Source: Longimicrobium sp. (GTDB taxonomy: Bacteria; Gemmatimonadota; Gemmatimonadetes; Longimicrobiales; Longimicrobiaceae). Taken from it: DNA of 64,000 nucleotides. The stretch's first letter is position 1; the number at the start of each line of letters is the position of its first letter. The stretch is taken from assembly GCA_036389135.1 (NCBI GenBank), contig DASVQP010000029.1, forward strand, positions 124,001 through 188,000, given 5' to 3'. Of this stretch, positions 21,947-31,500 are shown in pieces. The notes under the pieces were generated by a model that saw only the letters and a list, made by a program, of their open reading frames with translations, had not been told where the DNA came from and ran no database searches. A program made the position numbers and the translations under genes.

Positions 21947-23311
21947 ATGGACGTGAAGCAGACCTTCTCGCTGCCCCCCCAGAGCCCCACACCCATCGAG
22001 CGGCTCCTTTCGCCGTTCCAGGACTTCTTCCATACCGCGTCGGCGGGCGGGATCGTGCTGATCGTGAGCACGATCGTGGCGCTGGCGTGGGCCAACTCGC
22101 CGTGGGGCGCATCGTACGAGCACCTGTGGGAGACGCCACTCACGGTGGGGGTGCCCGGGTTCGGGCTCACCTACTCGCTCCACCACTGGATCAACGACGG
22201 CCTGATGGCCGTGTTCTTCTTCCTGGTGGGGCTGGAGATCAAGCGCGAGGTGCTGGCGGGGGAGCTGGCGTCGGTGCAGCGCGCCGCCCTCCCCGCCGCC
22301 GCGGCGCTGGGCGGGATGGTGGTGCCGGCGCTCCTTTACGCCGCGTTCAATGCGGGTGGCGAGGGAGCGCCCGGGTGGGGAATCCCGATGGCGACGGACA
22401 TCGCCTTCGCCCTGGGCGTGCTGGCGCTGCTGGGGCCGCGCACGCCGCTGGCGCTCAAGGTGTTCCTGACCGCGCTTGCCATCGTGGACGACCTGGGCGC
22501 CGTGCTGGTGATCGCCCTCTTCTACACGGAGCAGATCGCGTGGAGCGCGCTGGGAATCGGCGCGCTGCTGCTGGGCGTGCTCGTGCTGCTGAACCGGATG
22601 GGCGCGCGCCTTCCCATCACCTACACGCTGGTGGGGGTGCTGGTCTGGCTGGCCTTCCTCAAGTCCGGCGTGCACGCCACGGTGGCCGGGGTGCTGGTGG
22701 CGATGACCGTCCCCGTGCGCACGCGCATCGACACGCACACGTTCCTGGACCGCGGCCGCAAGCTGCTGAACGCCTTCGACGACACCGGCGAGGAGGGGAA
22801 GCGCATCCTCACCAGCCACCGCCAGCAGGCCATCATCCAGGACCTGGAGACGACGTGCATCCAAGCGCAGTCGACGCTGCAGCGGATGGAAGACACGCTG
22901 CACGACTGGGTCGCATTCGCCATCATCCCCATCTTCGCCCTGGCCAACGCGGGAATCCGCCTGGAGGGGGACCTGGGCGCCGCCTTCACGCACCCGGTGA
23001 CGCTGGGCGTGATCGTCGGCCTGGTGCTGGGGAAGCCGGTCGGCATCACCCTGTTCGCCTGGCTCTCGGTGCGCGCGGGGCTGGCGGAGCTTCCGCGCGG
23101 CGTCACCTGGGGCTCCATCCACGCGGTGAGCTGGCTGGGCGGGATCGGCTTCACGATGTCGCTCTTCATCTCTGCCCTGGCCTTCCCCCCCGGCGCGCTG
23201 GTGGCCGAGGCCAAGATCGGCATCTTCACCGCATCGATCCTGGCCGGGGCGGTCGGCTGGGCGATGCTGCGCCGTGCCGCGAAGGTTACGGCGAGGCCGT
23301 TGCCGGAATGA
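21947..23311 (+). CDS. nhaA: Na+/H+ antiporter NhaA
   Basis: 454 residues with about 12 membrane segments. ATDIAFALGVLALLG followed by FLTALAIVDDLGAVLVIA contains the two adjacent aspartates that carry Na+ and H+ in NhaA. HHWINDGLMAVFFFLVGLEIKRE and WLGGIGFTMSLFISALAF are further family signatures. It exchanges internal Na+ for external H+ across the cytoplasmic membrane. A spacer of about 60 residues (RTRIDTHTFLDRGRKLL... to DTLHDWV) is found in many NhaA proteins outside enteric bacteria. A terminator follows at 23401. Confidence 0.96.
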   Translation: MDVKQTFSLPPQSPTPIERLLSPFQDFFHTASAGGIVLIVSTIVALAWANSPWGASYEHLWETPLTVGVPGFGLTYSLHHWINDGLMAVFFFLVGLEIKREVLAGELASVQRAALPAAAALGGMVVPALLYAAFNAGGEGAPGWGIPMATDIAFALGVLALLGPRTPLALKVFLTALAIVDDLGAVLVIALFYTEQIAWSALGIGALLLGVLVLLNRMGARLPITYTLVGVLVWLAFLKSGVHATVAGVLVAMTVPVRTRIDTHTFLDRGRKLLNAFDDTGEEGKRILTSHRQQAIIQDLETTCIQAQSTLQRMEDTLHDWVAFAIIPIFALANAGIRLEGDLGAAFTHPVTLGVIVGLVLGKPVGITLFAWLSVRAGLAELPRGVTWGSIHAVSWLGGIGFTMSLFISALAFPPGALVAEAKIGIFTASILAGAVGWAMLRRAAKVTARPLPE

Positions 23312-23317
23312 AACAGA

Positions 23318-23395
23318 AAGTGCTAAGTGCTAAGTGCTAAGTCCTGAACAGCACTTGGCACTTAGCACTTAGCACTTAGCACTTAGCACTCCCAA
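23318..23395. repeat. GTGCTAA/TTAGCAC fold-back repeat
   Basis: Tandem AGTGCTAAGTGCTAAGTGC (23318-23342) is followed within 10 nt by its inverted complement CACTTAGCACTTAGCAC repeated several times (23352-23387). The whole stretch can form one long hairpin. It separates the nhaA stop from a terminator. Confidence 0.7.
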
Positions 23396-23400
23396 AACGA

Positions 23401-23432
23401 GAAGCCCGCCGGCCTCTCGGCCGACGGGCTTC
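23401..23432 (+). terminator. Hairpin terminator after nhaA
   Basis: GAAGCCCGCCGGC pairs with GCCGACGGGCTTC around a CTCTCG loop, with one mismatch. It is a likely rho-independent or rho-assisted stop although no clear T-run follows. Confidence 0.55.
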
Positions 23433-23744
23433 ATCGCCCATTTCCCCCATCGTACTTCCCGAGCCCGTGGTCTGGGTTCTCAGCCGTGCCCACCCGGAGG
23501 ACGCGATTAAGCGAGAGGTGGGGGTAGCGTCGGCATTCTCGAATTCCGCCCGGTGCTCGTACTGTGGTACCTTCCCTTCCTTCACCGTGTTGCGGTAAAA
23601 GGATTAAGGGTTGGTGAGCTTCGTACGCCTTCTGAAAGATGGGTACGGGACGATTCCCCCCCGGGTTTCGCTCCGCGCATCCACTCCCGATCTTTAGGAC
23701 GTGCGAACGCCCTAAAAGGTTGCACTCCTCGCTCGCGAGCCACG
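23433..23744. other. Intergenic stretch without a visible gene
   Basis: About 310 bp between the nhaA terminator and the HHH gene. It is less GC-rich than its surroundings (for example AAAAGGATTAAGGGTTGG near 23597). It shows no convincing frame, promoter pair or palindrome. Confidence 0.4.
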
Positions 23745-24050
23745 ATGAACGCTTCTCTCAAGGCCGCCGCGCTCCGCGATCTGCGCCGCATTCCCGGCGT
23801 GGGCCCCACCATCGCGGACGACCTGTGGCGCCTGGGCATCCGCCGCGTGGACGAGCTGCGCGGCCGCGATCCGCAGACGCTCTACGACGACCTCTGCCGC
23901 GAACAGGGGATGCACGTCGACCGGTGCATGCTGTACGTCCTGCGCTGCGCCGTCTACTTCGCCAGCGAGGAGCGCCACGATCCGGTGCTCCTCCGCTGGT
24001 GGAGCTGGAAGGATGGAGGCGTGGCGTTCGCGCGAAAGCCCGCGTGCTGA
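23745..24050 (+). CDS. Helix-hairpin-helix protein (Cdd1/pathogenicity-locus type)
   Basis: 101 residues. LRDLRRIPGVGPTIADDLWRLGIRRVDELRGRDP is a helix-hairpin-helix module of the type that binds DNA non-specifically. LYDDLCREQGMHVDRCMLYVLRCAVYFA matches the remainder of the Cdd1 family. The function of the family is unknown. The stop overlaps the start of the following gene by 7 nt (GTGCTGA), so the two are translationally coupled. Confidence 0.8.
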   Translation: MNASLKAAALRDLRRIPGVGPTIADDLWRLGIRRVDELRGRDPQTLYDDLCREQGMHVDRCMLYVLRCAVYFASEERHDPVLLRWWSWKDGGVAFARKPAC

Positions 24051-24619
24051 TCGACCGCTTCCTCCCCGCCGGCGAGGTGAGCTCGCGCCACGAGGTGGAG
24101 GTGCGCGCCCCCGCCGAGCGCGTGTGGGCGGCCGCGCGCTCGCTGGACCTGGCGGGCTCGCCCGTGGTGCGGGCGCTCTTTGCGCTCCGCTCGCTCCCTG
24201 GGATTCTTTCGCGGAAGCGTGCCGCTCGGCGGGGGCTGGGGCTCGACATGGATGCGCTGGTGAAGACCGGCTTCGTGATCCTGGCCGAAGCCCCTGGCGA
24301 CGAGATCGTGCTGGGTCTGGTGGGGCGCTTCTGGACTCCCAGCGGCGGCATCGTGCGCGTGGACCCCGCCGACTTCGCCGCGTTCGACCGTCCAGGATAC
24401 GCGGTCGCCGCCTGGAACTTCACCCTGCGCGGCCCCGCCGCCGGCCCGGTCATCCTCGCCACCGAAACGCGCGTGCGCCTCACTGACCCTTCCAGCCGCC
24501 GCCGCTTCCGCGCCTACTGGACCGTCGTCGGCCCCTTCAGCGGCCTCATCCGCCGCGAGATGCTCCGCACCATCCGCAACGCCGCCGTGAGATCCGGGGG
24601 CGCGAACACCGGGGGCTGA
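24044..24619 (+). CDS. SRPBCC-like (DUF2867-type) protein
   Basis: 191 residues if it starts at the GTG at 24044, which overlaps the HHH stop. The protein begins MLIDRFLPAGEVSSRHEVEVRAPAERVWAAAR, the usual first strand and helix of START/SRPBCC folds with a hydrophobic ligand cavity. WTPSGGIVRVDPADFAAFDRPGYA and WNFTLRG... ATETRVRL are consistent with that fold. The frame stays open upstream through the HHH gene, but similarity starts here. The ligand is unknown. Confidence 0.65.
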   Translation: MLIDRFLPAGEVSSRHEVEVRAPAERVWAAARSLDLAGSPVVRALFALRSLPGILSRKRAARRGLGLDMDALVKTGFVILAEAPGDEIVLGLVGRFWTPSGGIVRVDPADFAAFDRPGYAVAAWNFTLRGPAAGPVILATETRVRLTDPSSRRRFRAYWTVVGPFSGLIRREMLRTIRNAAVRSGGANTGG

Positions 24620-24735
24620 AGCCCCCGGCTGGAACGACGGGAAGCCGGCTGAAGCCGGCTCGTGCACACCGGCATCGGACCCCGAGTCCGCGAAGGCGGA
24701 CTTTGTGCTGTTGTTGCAGCGAGTTCACTCGCCAC
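24602..24735. repeat. GGGGGCTGAAGCCCCC hairpin-series repeat, second copy
   Basis: GGGGGCTGAAGCCCCC, then GCCGGCTGAAGCCGGC, then AGTCCGCGAAGGCGGACT, then TGTGCTGTTGTTGCAGCGAG and TTCACTCGCC occur in the same order and spacing as in the 19838-20185 cluster. The first unit overlaps the last codons of the SRPBCC-like gene, so the repeat has supplied part of its C-terminus. Confidence 0.7.
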
Positions 24736-24757
24736 TGTTTCAGGAGCCGGGGGACCG

Positions 24758-25345
24758 ATGGAGATGAAGCAGGTGTGCGTGTTCTGCGGGTCGAGCGCGG
24801 GGACGCGGCCGGTGTACGCGGAGGCGGCGCGGGCCATGGGGCGGCTGCTGGCGGAGCGGGGGATCGGTCTGGTGTACGGTGGGGGGAAGGTGGGGCTGAT
24901 GGGCGAGGTCGCCGACGCCGTGCTCGCCGCCGGCGGCGAGGTGACCGGCGTCATCCCGCGCGGGCTGATGGAGCGCGAGGTGGGGCATCGCGGGCTCACC
25001 ACCCTGCACGTCACCGGCACCATGCACGAGCGCAAGGCGCTGATGGTGGACCTCTCCGACGGCTTCGTGGCGCTCCCCGGCGGCTACGGCACCCTCGACG
25101 AGCTCTGCGAGGCGCTCACCTGGTCGCAGCTCGGCATCCACGCGCGGCCCTGCGGCGTCCTCAACGTCGATGGCTACTTCGACGCGCTGCTCGCCCTCTT
25201 CGACCACGCGGTGCGCGAGGGATTCGTCCGCGAGGCGCATCGCGGGCTGGTGCTGGAGGCTGCGCAGCCCGCCGCGCTCCTTGACGCGATGGCCCGCTTC
25301 CAGCCCCCCACGACGGAGAAGTGGATACGCGGCGGGGACCGCTGA
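24758..25345 (+). CDS. LOG-family nucleoside monophosphate phosphoribohydrolase (TIGR00730)
   Basis: 195 residues. [17 protein letters not shown] and [17 protein letters not shown] are the two signature motifs (the PGGxGTxxE motif is catalytic) of the lysine-decarboxylase-like/LOG family. These Rossmann-fold enzymes cut N-glycosidic bonds of nucleoside monophosphates, including cytokinin ribotides. [15 protein letters not shown] is the usual N-terminus, so the start at 24758 (or 6 nt later) is secure. Confidence 0.9.
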   Translation: MEMKQVCVFCGSSAGTRPVYAEAARAMGRLLAERGIGLVYGGGKVGLMGEVADAVLAAGGEVTGVIPRGLMEREVGHRGLTTLHVTGTMHERKALMVDLSDGFVALPGGYGTLDELCEALTWSQLGIHARPCGVLNVDGYFDALLALFDHAVREGFVREAHRGLVLEAAQPAALLDAMARFQPPTTEKWIRGGDR

Positions 25346-25468
25346 TCGCGCGATCGCACGGCGATTTCCGGATAAACTGCACACTTATGCGCTGAAGGGG
25401 TTATATTGCCTCAGCACAAGTGCGCAGGGTGAGCCCTGCCCTCACACTTTTATCCCGGAGGGTTGCCG

Positions 25469-25750
25469 ATGTCCGACGTTGTGGATCTGGCCTCAGAGAT
25501 GGCCGCTGCCAGAAAGCGGCGCACCGAACAGACGGCCCGCGCCATCCGCGACTCGCGGGTGCTGGCGGTGCGCAGCGCGGCTCGCCCCGGCTCCACGCCG
25601 GTGGAGATCGAAGAGCTGGCGCGCAGCTTCTACCCCCGCCTTTCCCCCGAGCTTCTCGACGAGGTCACCACCCTCGTCTGCACCCTGCAGCGTGGCGGCT
25701 CCACCCGCCCGCCGCGCTCCGACGAGGTAGAACAGCTTCCGTCGCAGTAG
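25469..25750 (+). CDS. Hypothetical 93-residue protein
   Basis: The ATG at 25469 has GGAGG seven nt upstream. The protein (MSDVVDLASEMAAARKRRTEQTARAIRDSRVL...) is mostly helical, basic in its first third, with no signal peptide or membrane segment. I do not recognise a family. It is followed within 25 bp by a perfect intrinsic terminator, so it forms its own short transcript; together with the good ribosome binding site this supports a real gene. Confidence 0.65.
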   Translation: MSDVVDLASEMAAARKRRTEQTARAIRDSRVLAVRSAARPGSTPVEIEELARSFYPRLSPELLDEVTTLVCTLQRGGSTRPPRSDEVEQLPSQ

Positions 25751-25772
25751 CAAGCTCCAGCAGCACATATCA

Positions 25773-25814
25773 GGAGCGGGGCACGCCATCATCGGCGTGC
25801 CCCGCTCCGTTTTT
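25773..25814 (+). terminator. Intrinsic terminator with perfect 15-bp stem
   Basis: GGAGCGGGGCACGCC pairs perfectly with GGCGTGCCCCGCTCC around ATCATC and is followed by GTTTTT. It separates the 93-residue gene from the convergent DUF4142 gene. Confidence 0.92.
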
Positions 25815-25830
25815 CGGCCCCGCGTGCTTC

Positions 25831-26439
25831 TCAGCTGCCGGTGCTCGCGGAGCCGCCCACCGACGCGTTGATGCGCTGCGCCGTCTCCAGGTGCATCGCC
25901 ACGGCCGGGCGCACGCGCGTGCTCAGGAAGGCCTTCATCTCGGGGTCGCGGGTCGAGGGGATCAGCGACTGGTCGAGCGAGGTCAGCGTCCAGCGGTGCG
26001 CCTGCACCTGGTGCATCATGTAGGCGCGGTCGAAGTCCATCCCGCTGCGCTGGCTCAGGTTGGCGACCGTGGCCTGCGTCGCCTGCATGGCGGCCTGCGC
26101 GGGGGCGTTCGGCTGCGGGGTCATGTTCTTGGCCTGCAGCATCCGCATCATCTGCTGGTCGACCGCGGTGTGCTCCGTGATCATCATCTGCGCGAACTCG
26201 CGGACCTGCGTGTTCTGCGAGCGCCGGAGTGCCACCTGGCTCGTCTGGATCTCGTCCATGTTGGCCGCGTGCGCCACCGCCGCCACGTTCGCGTCCGTCA
26301 TCACCGTGGCCGAGGCGTTCACCGACGCCCCGTTTGCCCCGGCCGAAGCCTCCATCCCCGCGGTCGTGGCGCACGCCGCCGTCACCATCACCAGCCCGCA
26401 CGCCGCCAGACCACGGAACTGCATCTTCACGTTGCCCAT
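25831..26439 (-). CDS. DUF4142 domain lipoprotein
   Basis: 202 residues. The N-terminus MGNVKMQFRGLAACGLVMVTAAC ends in a lipobox. The helical bundle with ALRRSQNTQVREFAQMMITEHTAVDQQM and FDRAYMMHQVQAHRWTL matches DUF4142, a ferritin-like helical family of exported proteins with unknown function. The ATG at 26439 follows AGGAGGAAAG. A low-complexity Ala/Asn-rich linker (residues 28-55) separates the lipid anchor from the domain. Confidence 0.87.
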   Translation of the reverse strand: MGNVKMQFRGLAACGLVMVTAACATTAGMEASAGANGASVNASATVMTDANVAAVAHAANMDEIQTSQVALRRSQNTQVREFAQMMITEHTAVDQQMMRMLQAKNMTPQPNAPAQAAMQATQATVANLSQRSGMDFDRAYMMHQVQAHRWTLTSLDQSLIPSTRDPEMKAFLSTRVRPAVAMHLETAQRINASVGGSASTGS

Positions 26440-26599
26440 CTTTCCTCCTACCGCTCAGTGAGTCCAGGGGCCGCCGCATCCGGGCGGCCCGTACATCGGG
26501 GCGCGCCCTTGAGGCAAGAGGTGGCGCCCGGGCAGAACACGGCAACGCGTTCAGCGGAGCGGTGTTACGCTACGCCGGTGTTCAGCTCACAGACGCGCC

Positions 26600-26869
26600 G
26601 AACCCGCCCTTTGTGCGTGCCCGCTGCACGAACTGCGTCAGGCGCGGCGATTGTCGCAGGAAGCGCTGGCGCAGGTGCTCGGCACGAACCAGGCGGGGGT
26701 TTCCAAGATGGAGCGGCGCGCGGACATGTACGTGAGCACCCTGCGCCGGTACCTGCGTGCCATGGGCGGCGACCTCGAGATCACCGCGCGGTTCCCCCAT
26801 GGCTCCGTCCGGATCAACCAGTTCGAAGATCTCGGCGGCCCATCCGAGTCCGGCACCGCGGAAATGTGA
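26600..26869 (+). pseudogene. 5'-truncated XRE-type helix-turn-helix (antitoxin-like) gene
   Basis: The frame reads LHELRQARRLSQEALAQVLG then TNQAGVSKMERRADMYVSTL, a good XRE helix-turn-helix, and ends GTAEM. The helix starts at about 26624 but no ATG or GTG lies in frame before it; only a TTG at 26651 exists, and starting there would remove the first helix. XRE antitoxins of this type usually carry about 30 residues more at the N-terminus. It appears to be a decayed or partial copy. No toxin gene is beside it. Confidence 0.6.
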
Positions 26870-26890
26870 CCGCGCCCCCGGTTGACTCTC

Positions 26891-27790
26891 CTAACCCTTC
26901 CCAAGCGCGGCGCGGATGGCGTCGGGGAGCTCGGGGTGATGGAAGCGGTGGCCGGCTTCCAAGAGGCGGCGTGGCTCGGCGCGCTGGCTGGCGAGGAGGG
27001 TGCCATCCACCATCTCGCTGCCGTACACCAGCTTGAGCGCAAGCGGGGGCACCGGGATGATCGCGGGGCGGTGCAGCGCGCGCGCCAGTGCCCGCGTGAA
27101 GTCGGCGTTCGTGGCGGCGCCCGCGACGGCGTTTACCGGGCCGCGCAGCGCGTCGTCTGTGATGGCCCGCACCGTCACCTCAACCACGTCATCGAGCGAG
27201 ATCCAGCTCATCCACTGCCGCCCGCTCCCGATGCGCCCGCCGGCACCCAGGCGGAAGGGGAGGAGCATTTTGGCGAGCGCCCCGCCGCGCGCGCTGAGGA
27301 CCACCCCGAAGCGCAGGTTCACCACGCGGATGGCGGCGCGGGTCGCCGGTCCGGAAGCCTCCTCCCACTCGCGCACCACGCCGGCCAGGAAGTCGCTCCC
27401 GGCGCCACTCCCCTCGTGCAGCACCTCATCGCCGCGGCGGTTGCCGTAGAAGCCGACGGCCGACGCGCACACCAGCACGCGCGGCGGGTGGGCACGGCGG
27501 GCGAGGGCATCCGCCAGCAGCCGGGTGGAGTCGATGCGGCTGCGGCGGATGGCGCGCTTCTTCTCGTCCGTCCAGCGCCCTGCGACGTTCTCTCCGGCGA
27601 GGTGCACCACCGCGTCCAGGCCGTCCAGCGCCGCCGCGTCCACCGAGCGGGACTCGGGATCCCAGCGCACCTCGTCGCCGGCGCGCGGTGGGCGGCGGAC
27701 CAGGCGGACCACCTGGTGCCCGTCGCGACGGAGCCGCTCCACCAGCGCGGCGCCGATCAGACCCGAGGAGCCGGTGACTGCCACGCGCAT
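26891..27790 (-). CDS. TIGR01777 family NAD-dependent epimerase-like oxidoreductase
   Basis: 299 residues. MRVAVTGSSGLIGAALVERLRR has the G-x2-G-x2-G dinucleotide loop of extended short-chain dehydrogenases. VVHLAGENVAGRWTDEKK and SAVGFYGNRRGDEVL are signatures of the TIGR01777/YfcH group. WMSWISLDDVV lies in the second half, and the C-terminal DUF1731-like tail is present. The substrate is unknown. I placed the start at 27790, at the Rossmann strand; two Met codons upstream are possible. Confidence 0.87.
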   Translation of the reverse strand: MRVAVTGSSGLIGAALVERLRRDGHQVVRLVRRPPRAGDEVRWDPESRSVDAAALDGLDAVVHLAGENVAGRWTDEKKRAIRRSRIDSTRLLADALARRAHPPRVLVCASAVGFYGNRRGDEVLHEGSGAGSDFLAGVVREWEEASGPATRAAIRVVNLRFGVVLSARGGALAKMLLPFRLGAGGRIGSGRQWMSWISLDDVVEVTVRAITDDALRGPVNAVAGAATNADFTRALARALHRPAIIPVPPLALKLVYGSEMVDGTLLASQRAEPRRLLEAGHRFHHPELPDAIRAALGKG

Positions 27791-28505
27791 CGTCGTGGTG
27801 GAGGGGTCGGGGTGGGGCATCGCGGGCTCCGGGCGTGCGGGTGCGTTGGACGAACTCTGTGCGTCGTCGCACGGCAATCCAGGGGCCGCGCGGGTTCAGT
27901 GGATACGGTACATGGACTTAGCCCAAATCGCCCCGAGTTTTCTCCACAACGATGTGGATAACTCCGATCCGCGGAGTGGTACCGCGATCTGGCAAAAACC
28001 CGCGCCGCGCCTGCCCTTCCGGGGTACCCAGCCATTTCCCGACTCTCCCGATTCTGAATCACGCGCGACTGCAACCCACCTCCTGCTACAAGATACGGTG
28101 CGCGGCGCAATCAGAGCGCGAAGCACGTAAGTCGTTGCGCAGCGTTGGTATACGTGTACGTCGCAGATCGAGTTGTATCCCGAAGCTGCGCACTCTTCGC
28201 CCCGGCCGCAATGGAGCGGTTGGCGGAATCCACGGACGTCGAGGGTGGCTGGCCCAGAGTGCGCCGATCGGTGCCGATGGGTATCGAAAGTGCCCGAAAT
28301 CCAACGATTTCCGCACGTTGCGCCCTGTGGAAAACTTTGGCGTTTCCACCTTTGCCGGAAGGGCCGCGAAAGGCCCGTTTTTCTAAGGGATAGGCGGAGC
28401 GGACCGGTGGGCGGGGTGCCTGAATCGGGCGGCGGAGGCGGGGCAGGCACGGGAGCCCCGCGGGGCCGCCCCTACCAGATCCGTGCGCACCGCAGGGATC
28501 CACGC
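27791..28505. other. Intergenic stretch without a visible gene
   Basis: About 715 bp, AT-richer than average in places. Open frames on both strands are short and lack family-like sequence. I see no tRNA, terminator or convincing promoter pair. It may hold an unrecognised regulatory RNA, but nothing supports a specific call. Confidence 0.4.
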
Positions 28506-28580
28506 GTACGCCCCTCCCCCAGGTAGTATTTGGGGGAGGGGCCGCGAGGTGACGAGCGGGGGAGGGGGCCTGGGAGGGGG
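28506..28580. repeat. CCTCCCCCAGGTAG...GGGGGAGG palindromic repeat, copy 1
   Basis: CCCCTCCCCCA pairs with TGGGGGAGGGG around GGTAGTATT, then GAGGTGACGAGCGGGGG follows. An almost identical unit is at 57487-57545. Here it abuts the 3' end of the dnaE2 gene, at 57545 the 3' end of a HEAT-repeat gene, so it may act as a 3' end element. Confidence 0.7.
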
Positions 28581-28585
28581 CCCCC

Positions 28586-31500
28586 TCACCGGAAATCGTG
28601 CGACGTGTGCGCCAGCGGGCCCGCCTCCATGCGCTTGAAGCGGCGGCCGACGACGTTGAGCACCGGGCCCTGGTGCTCGAACTTCCCCTCCACCAGCAGG
28701 AAGGGGGAGTGCTTCACCACCTCCTTGTGCTCCAGGAAGAGCGCGGGGGGGACGATCACGTTGATGAAGCCCCACTCGTCCTCCAGCAGCACGAACACCG
28801 TGCCCTTGGAGGTGGAGGGGTGCTGCCGCGCCACCACCAGCCCCGCCACCAGCACGTGCGTCCCGGGCCGCGCGCGGTGCAGGTCCGCGCTGGAGTGGGC
28901 GCCCAGGCGGTTCAGGCGCGGGCGCAGGTGCTGCACCGGGTGGCCCGCGACGCTGACCCCCGTGGCCAGGTAGTCCAGGAAGATGCGCTCCGATCCTTCC
29001 AGCTCCCGCGCGCGGAAGGGGAGGCGGTGGGCCGGGGCGAGCGGGAGCGTGTCCGCGGCGGCGCGCAGCGCCTCCCAGGCGGCGGCGTGGCGGCCGGGCT
29101 CCCACGCCTCCAGCGCCCCCGCGCGCGCCAGGTGCAGCGCGTCCGCGCGGCCGAAGCCGGTGCGGCGCACCAGGTCTTCGATGGAGCGGAAGGACCCCTC
29201 CGCGCGCGCTTCCCGCAGCGCCTCGCGGGCCCTGGCGCCCATCCCGCGGATCTGGCGCCAACCCACGCGGACGGCGGGCTTCGCGGGGTCGGCGGTCTCC
29301 TCCAGCGTCGCGTCCCAGTCGCCGTCGCGCAGGCAGGGGGCGCGCACCTCCACGCCGTGGCGCATGGCGTCGTGCACCAGTGTGGCGGGGGAGTAGAAGC
29401 CCATCGGCTGCGCGTTGAGGAGCCCCACCAGGAACTCGGCCGGGTGGTGCGCCTTGAGGTACGCCGTGGCGTAGGCGATCAGCCCGAACGACCAGGCGTG
29501 GCTCTCCGGAAAGCCGTAGTTGGCGAAGATGCGCATGTCCTCGGTGATGCGCTCCGCCACCTCCGCGTCGATCCCGCGCTCCTTCATCCGCTCGCGAAGC
29601 CGCTCGATCTGCACGCGCAGCCTGGCCGCCTTGCGGGAGTTGCCCATGGTGCGGCGCAGCTCGTCGGCCTCCATCGCCGTGTAGCCGCCCAGCGCCATGG
29701 AGATCGCCATCGCCTGCTCCTGGAAGATGGGTATCCCCTGCGTGCGCGCGAGGATCGGCTCCAGGTCGGGGTGCGGAAAGGTGACTTCCTCCACTCCGCG
29801 TCGGCGGCGGGTGTACGGCTTTACGAAGTGCGCCACGATGGGGCCCGGGCGGATCAGCGCCACCTGCACCACGATGTCGTAGATCCGCTCCGGCCGCGTC
29901 TGCACGATGCTCTGGATCTGCGCGCGGCTCTCGATCTGGAAGGTCCCCAGCGTGTCGCCGCGCGAGATCATCCGGAACGTCTCGGGATCGTCCTGGGGCA
30001 GGTCGTACATCAGGGGGCGCACGCCGGTGCGGCGCTCGATCTGGTCGAAGGCGATCCTCACCGCCGTCAGTCCGCCCAGCCCCAGGAAGTCGAACTTGGG
30101 GACTCCCGCCGCGTCCAGGTCGTCCTTGTCGAACTGGAGGATGGTGCGCCCCATGGTGGTGCGCTCGATGGCGAGCGCCTCCCCCAGCGGCCGCGACGAG
30201 AGCACGAATCCCCCCGGATGGGTGGATCGCATGCGCGGCAATCCTTCCACCGCTCGCACCGCCGCGATCAGCGCGCGTCCCCTGGGGGATGCCGCGTCGA
30301 AGCCCTGCTCCTGCCCCAGCTCGCCGGCGAGCGCGTCGGCGCCCTCGGCGGGGCCGGCCCAGTGCAGCCGCTTGCTGAGCCGGAAGGCCTGCTCGGCGGG
30401 GTAGCCCAGGGCGCGCATCATGTCCTGGATGGCGGTGGGCGCGGAGTACATCTGCGTGACCGCGGTGATGGCGGCGTGCTGGCGGCTGTACCTCTCGTAG
30501 ACGTAGTTCAGCACCTCCTCGCGCCGGTCGGCCTCGAAGTCGACGTCGATGTCGGGCGCCTCGGTGCCGCCGTCGGCGCGCGCCTCGCTGAGGAAGCGCT
30601 CGAAGAGGAGGCCGTGGCGCACGGGATCGACCGCTGTGATCGACAGGCAGTACGCCACGGCGGAGTTGGCCGCGCTCCCGCGCCCCTGGCACAGGATGCC
30701 GCGCCGGCGGGCGAAGCGGACCGCGTCCCACATGATGAGAAAGAAGCCGGAGAAGCCCAGCTTCTCGATCACGCGCAGCTCGTGCTCGATCTGCCGCTGC
30801 TGCTTCTCGTCGATTCCGCCCCAGCGCTCGATGGCGCCCTCCAGCACCTTCTCCGCCAGAAAGGAGTCGTCCGTGTGCCCCTCCGGCAGGTCGAAGCGGG
30901 GAAGGGGAGGGCGCAGCCAGCGCAGGTCGAAGTTGCACTGCTCGGCGATGCGCGCGCTCTCCTCCAGCCCGGCCTCGCGCCCCTGCCAGAGCCGCGCCAT
31001 CTCGGCCGGCCCCTTGAGCCGCCACTCGCCGTTGGGAAGGAGGAGGCCGCGGCGGAGCGCGGTGTCGTAGTCCACCCCGTGGCGCAGCGCGGTCTGCAGG
31101 TCGTGCACGCGGCGCCCCTCCGCATCCAGGTAGCGCGGCTCGTTGGTGACTACCCACGGCACCCTCGCCCTCTCCGCCGTCTCGATGAGCGCGTCCACCA
31201 GCGCCCCCTCCGCCCCGGAGACGTGGTGCCGCTGCACCTCCACCGCAAGCCTGTCCCCAAAGACGCCGCGCCAGCGCGCCAGCTCGTAGCGCGCCTCTTC
31301 CGGCCGCTGCTCCAGTATGCGCGCGCCGATCGGCCCCGTGGCCGGCCCCGTGAGGACGTGCACCCCCCCCGACCGCTCCGCCAGCACCTCGAACGATACG
31401 CCCGCCTCCCCCCTCCCGTTCTCCAGCCGCGCATGCGACACGAGCGCAGAAAGGTTGCGGAAGCCAACTTCATCGCGCGCAAGCAGCCCCACGGGGTGCC

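Noticed and set aside
23318-23395. CRISPR array in the GTGCTAA repeats
   Set aside because: Units are 8-9 bp without spacers and form a simple inverted fold-back.
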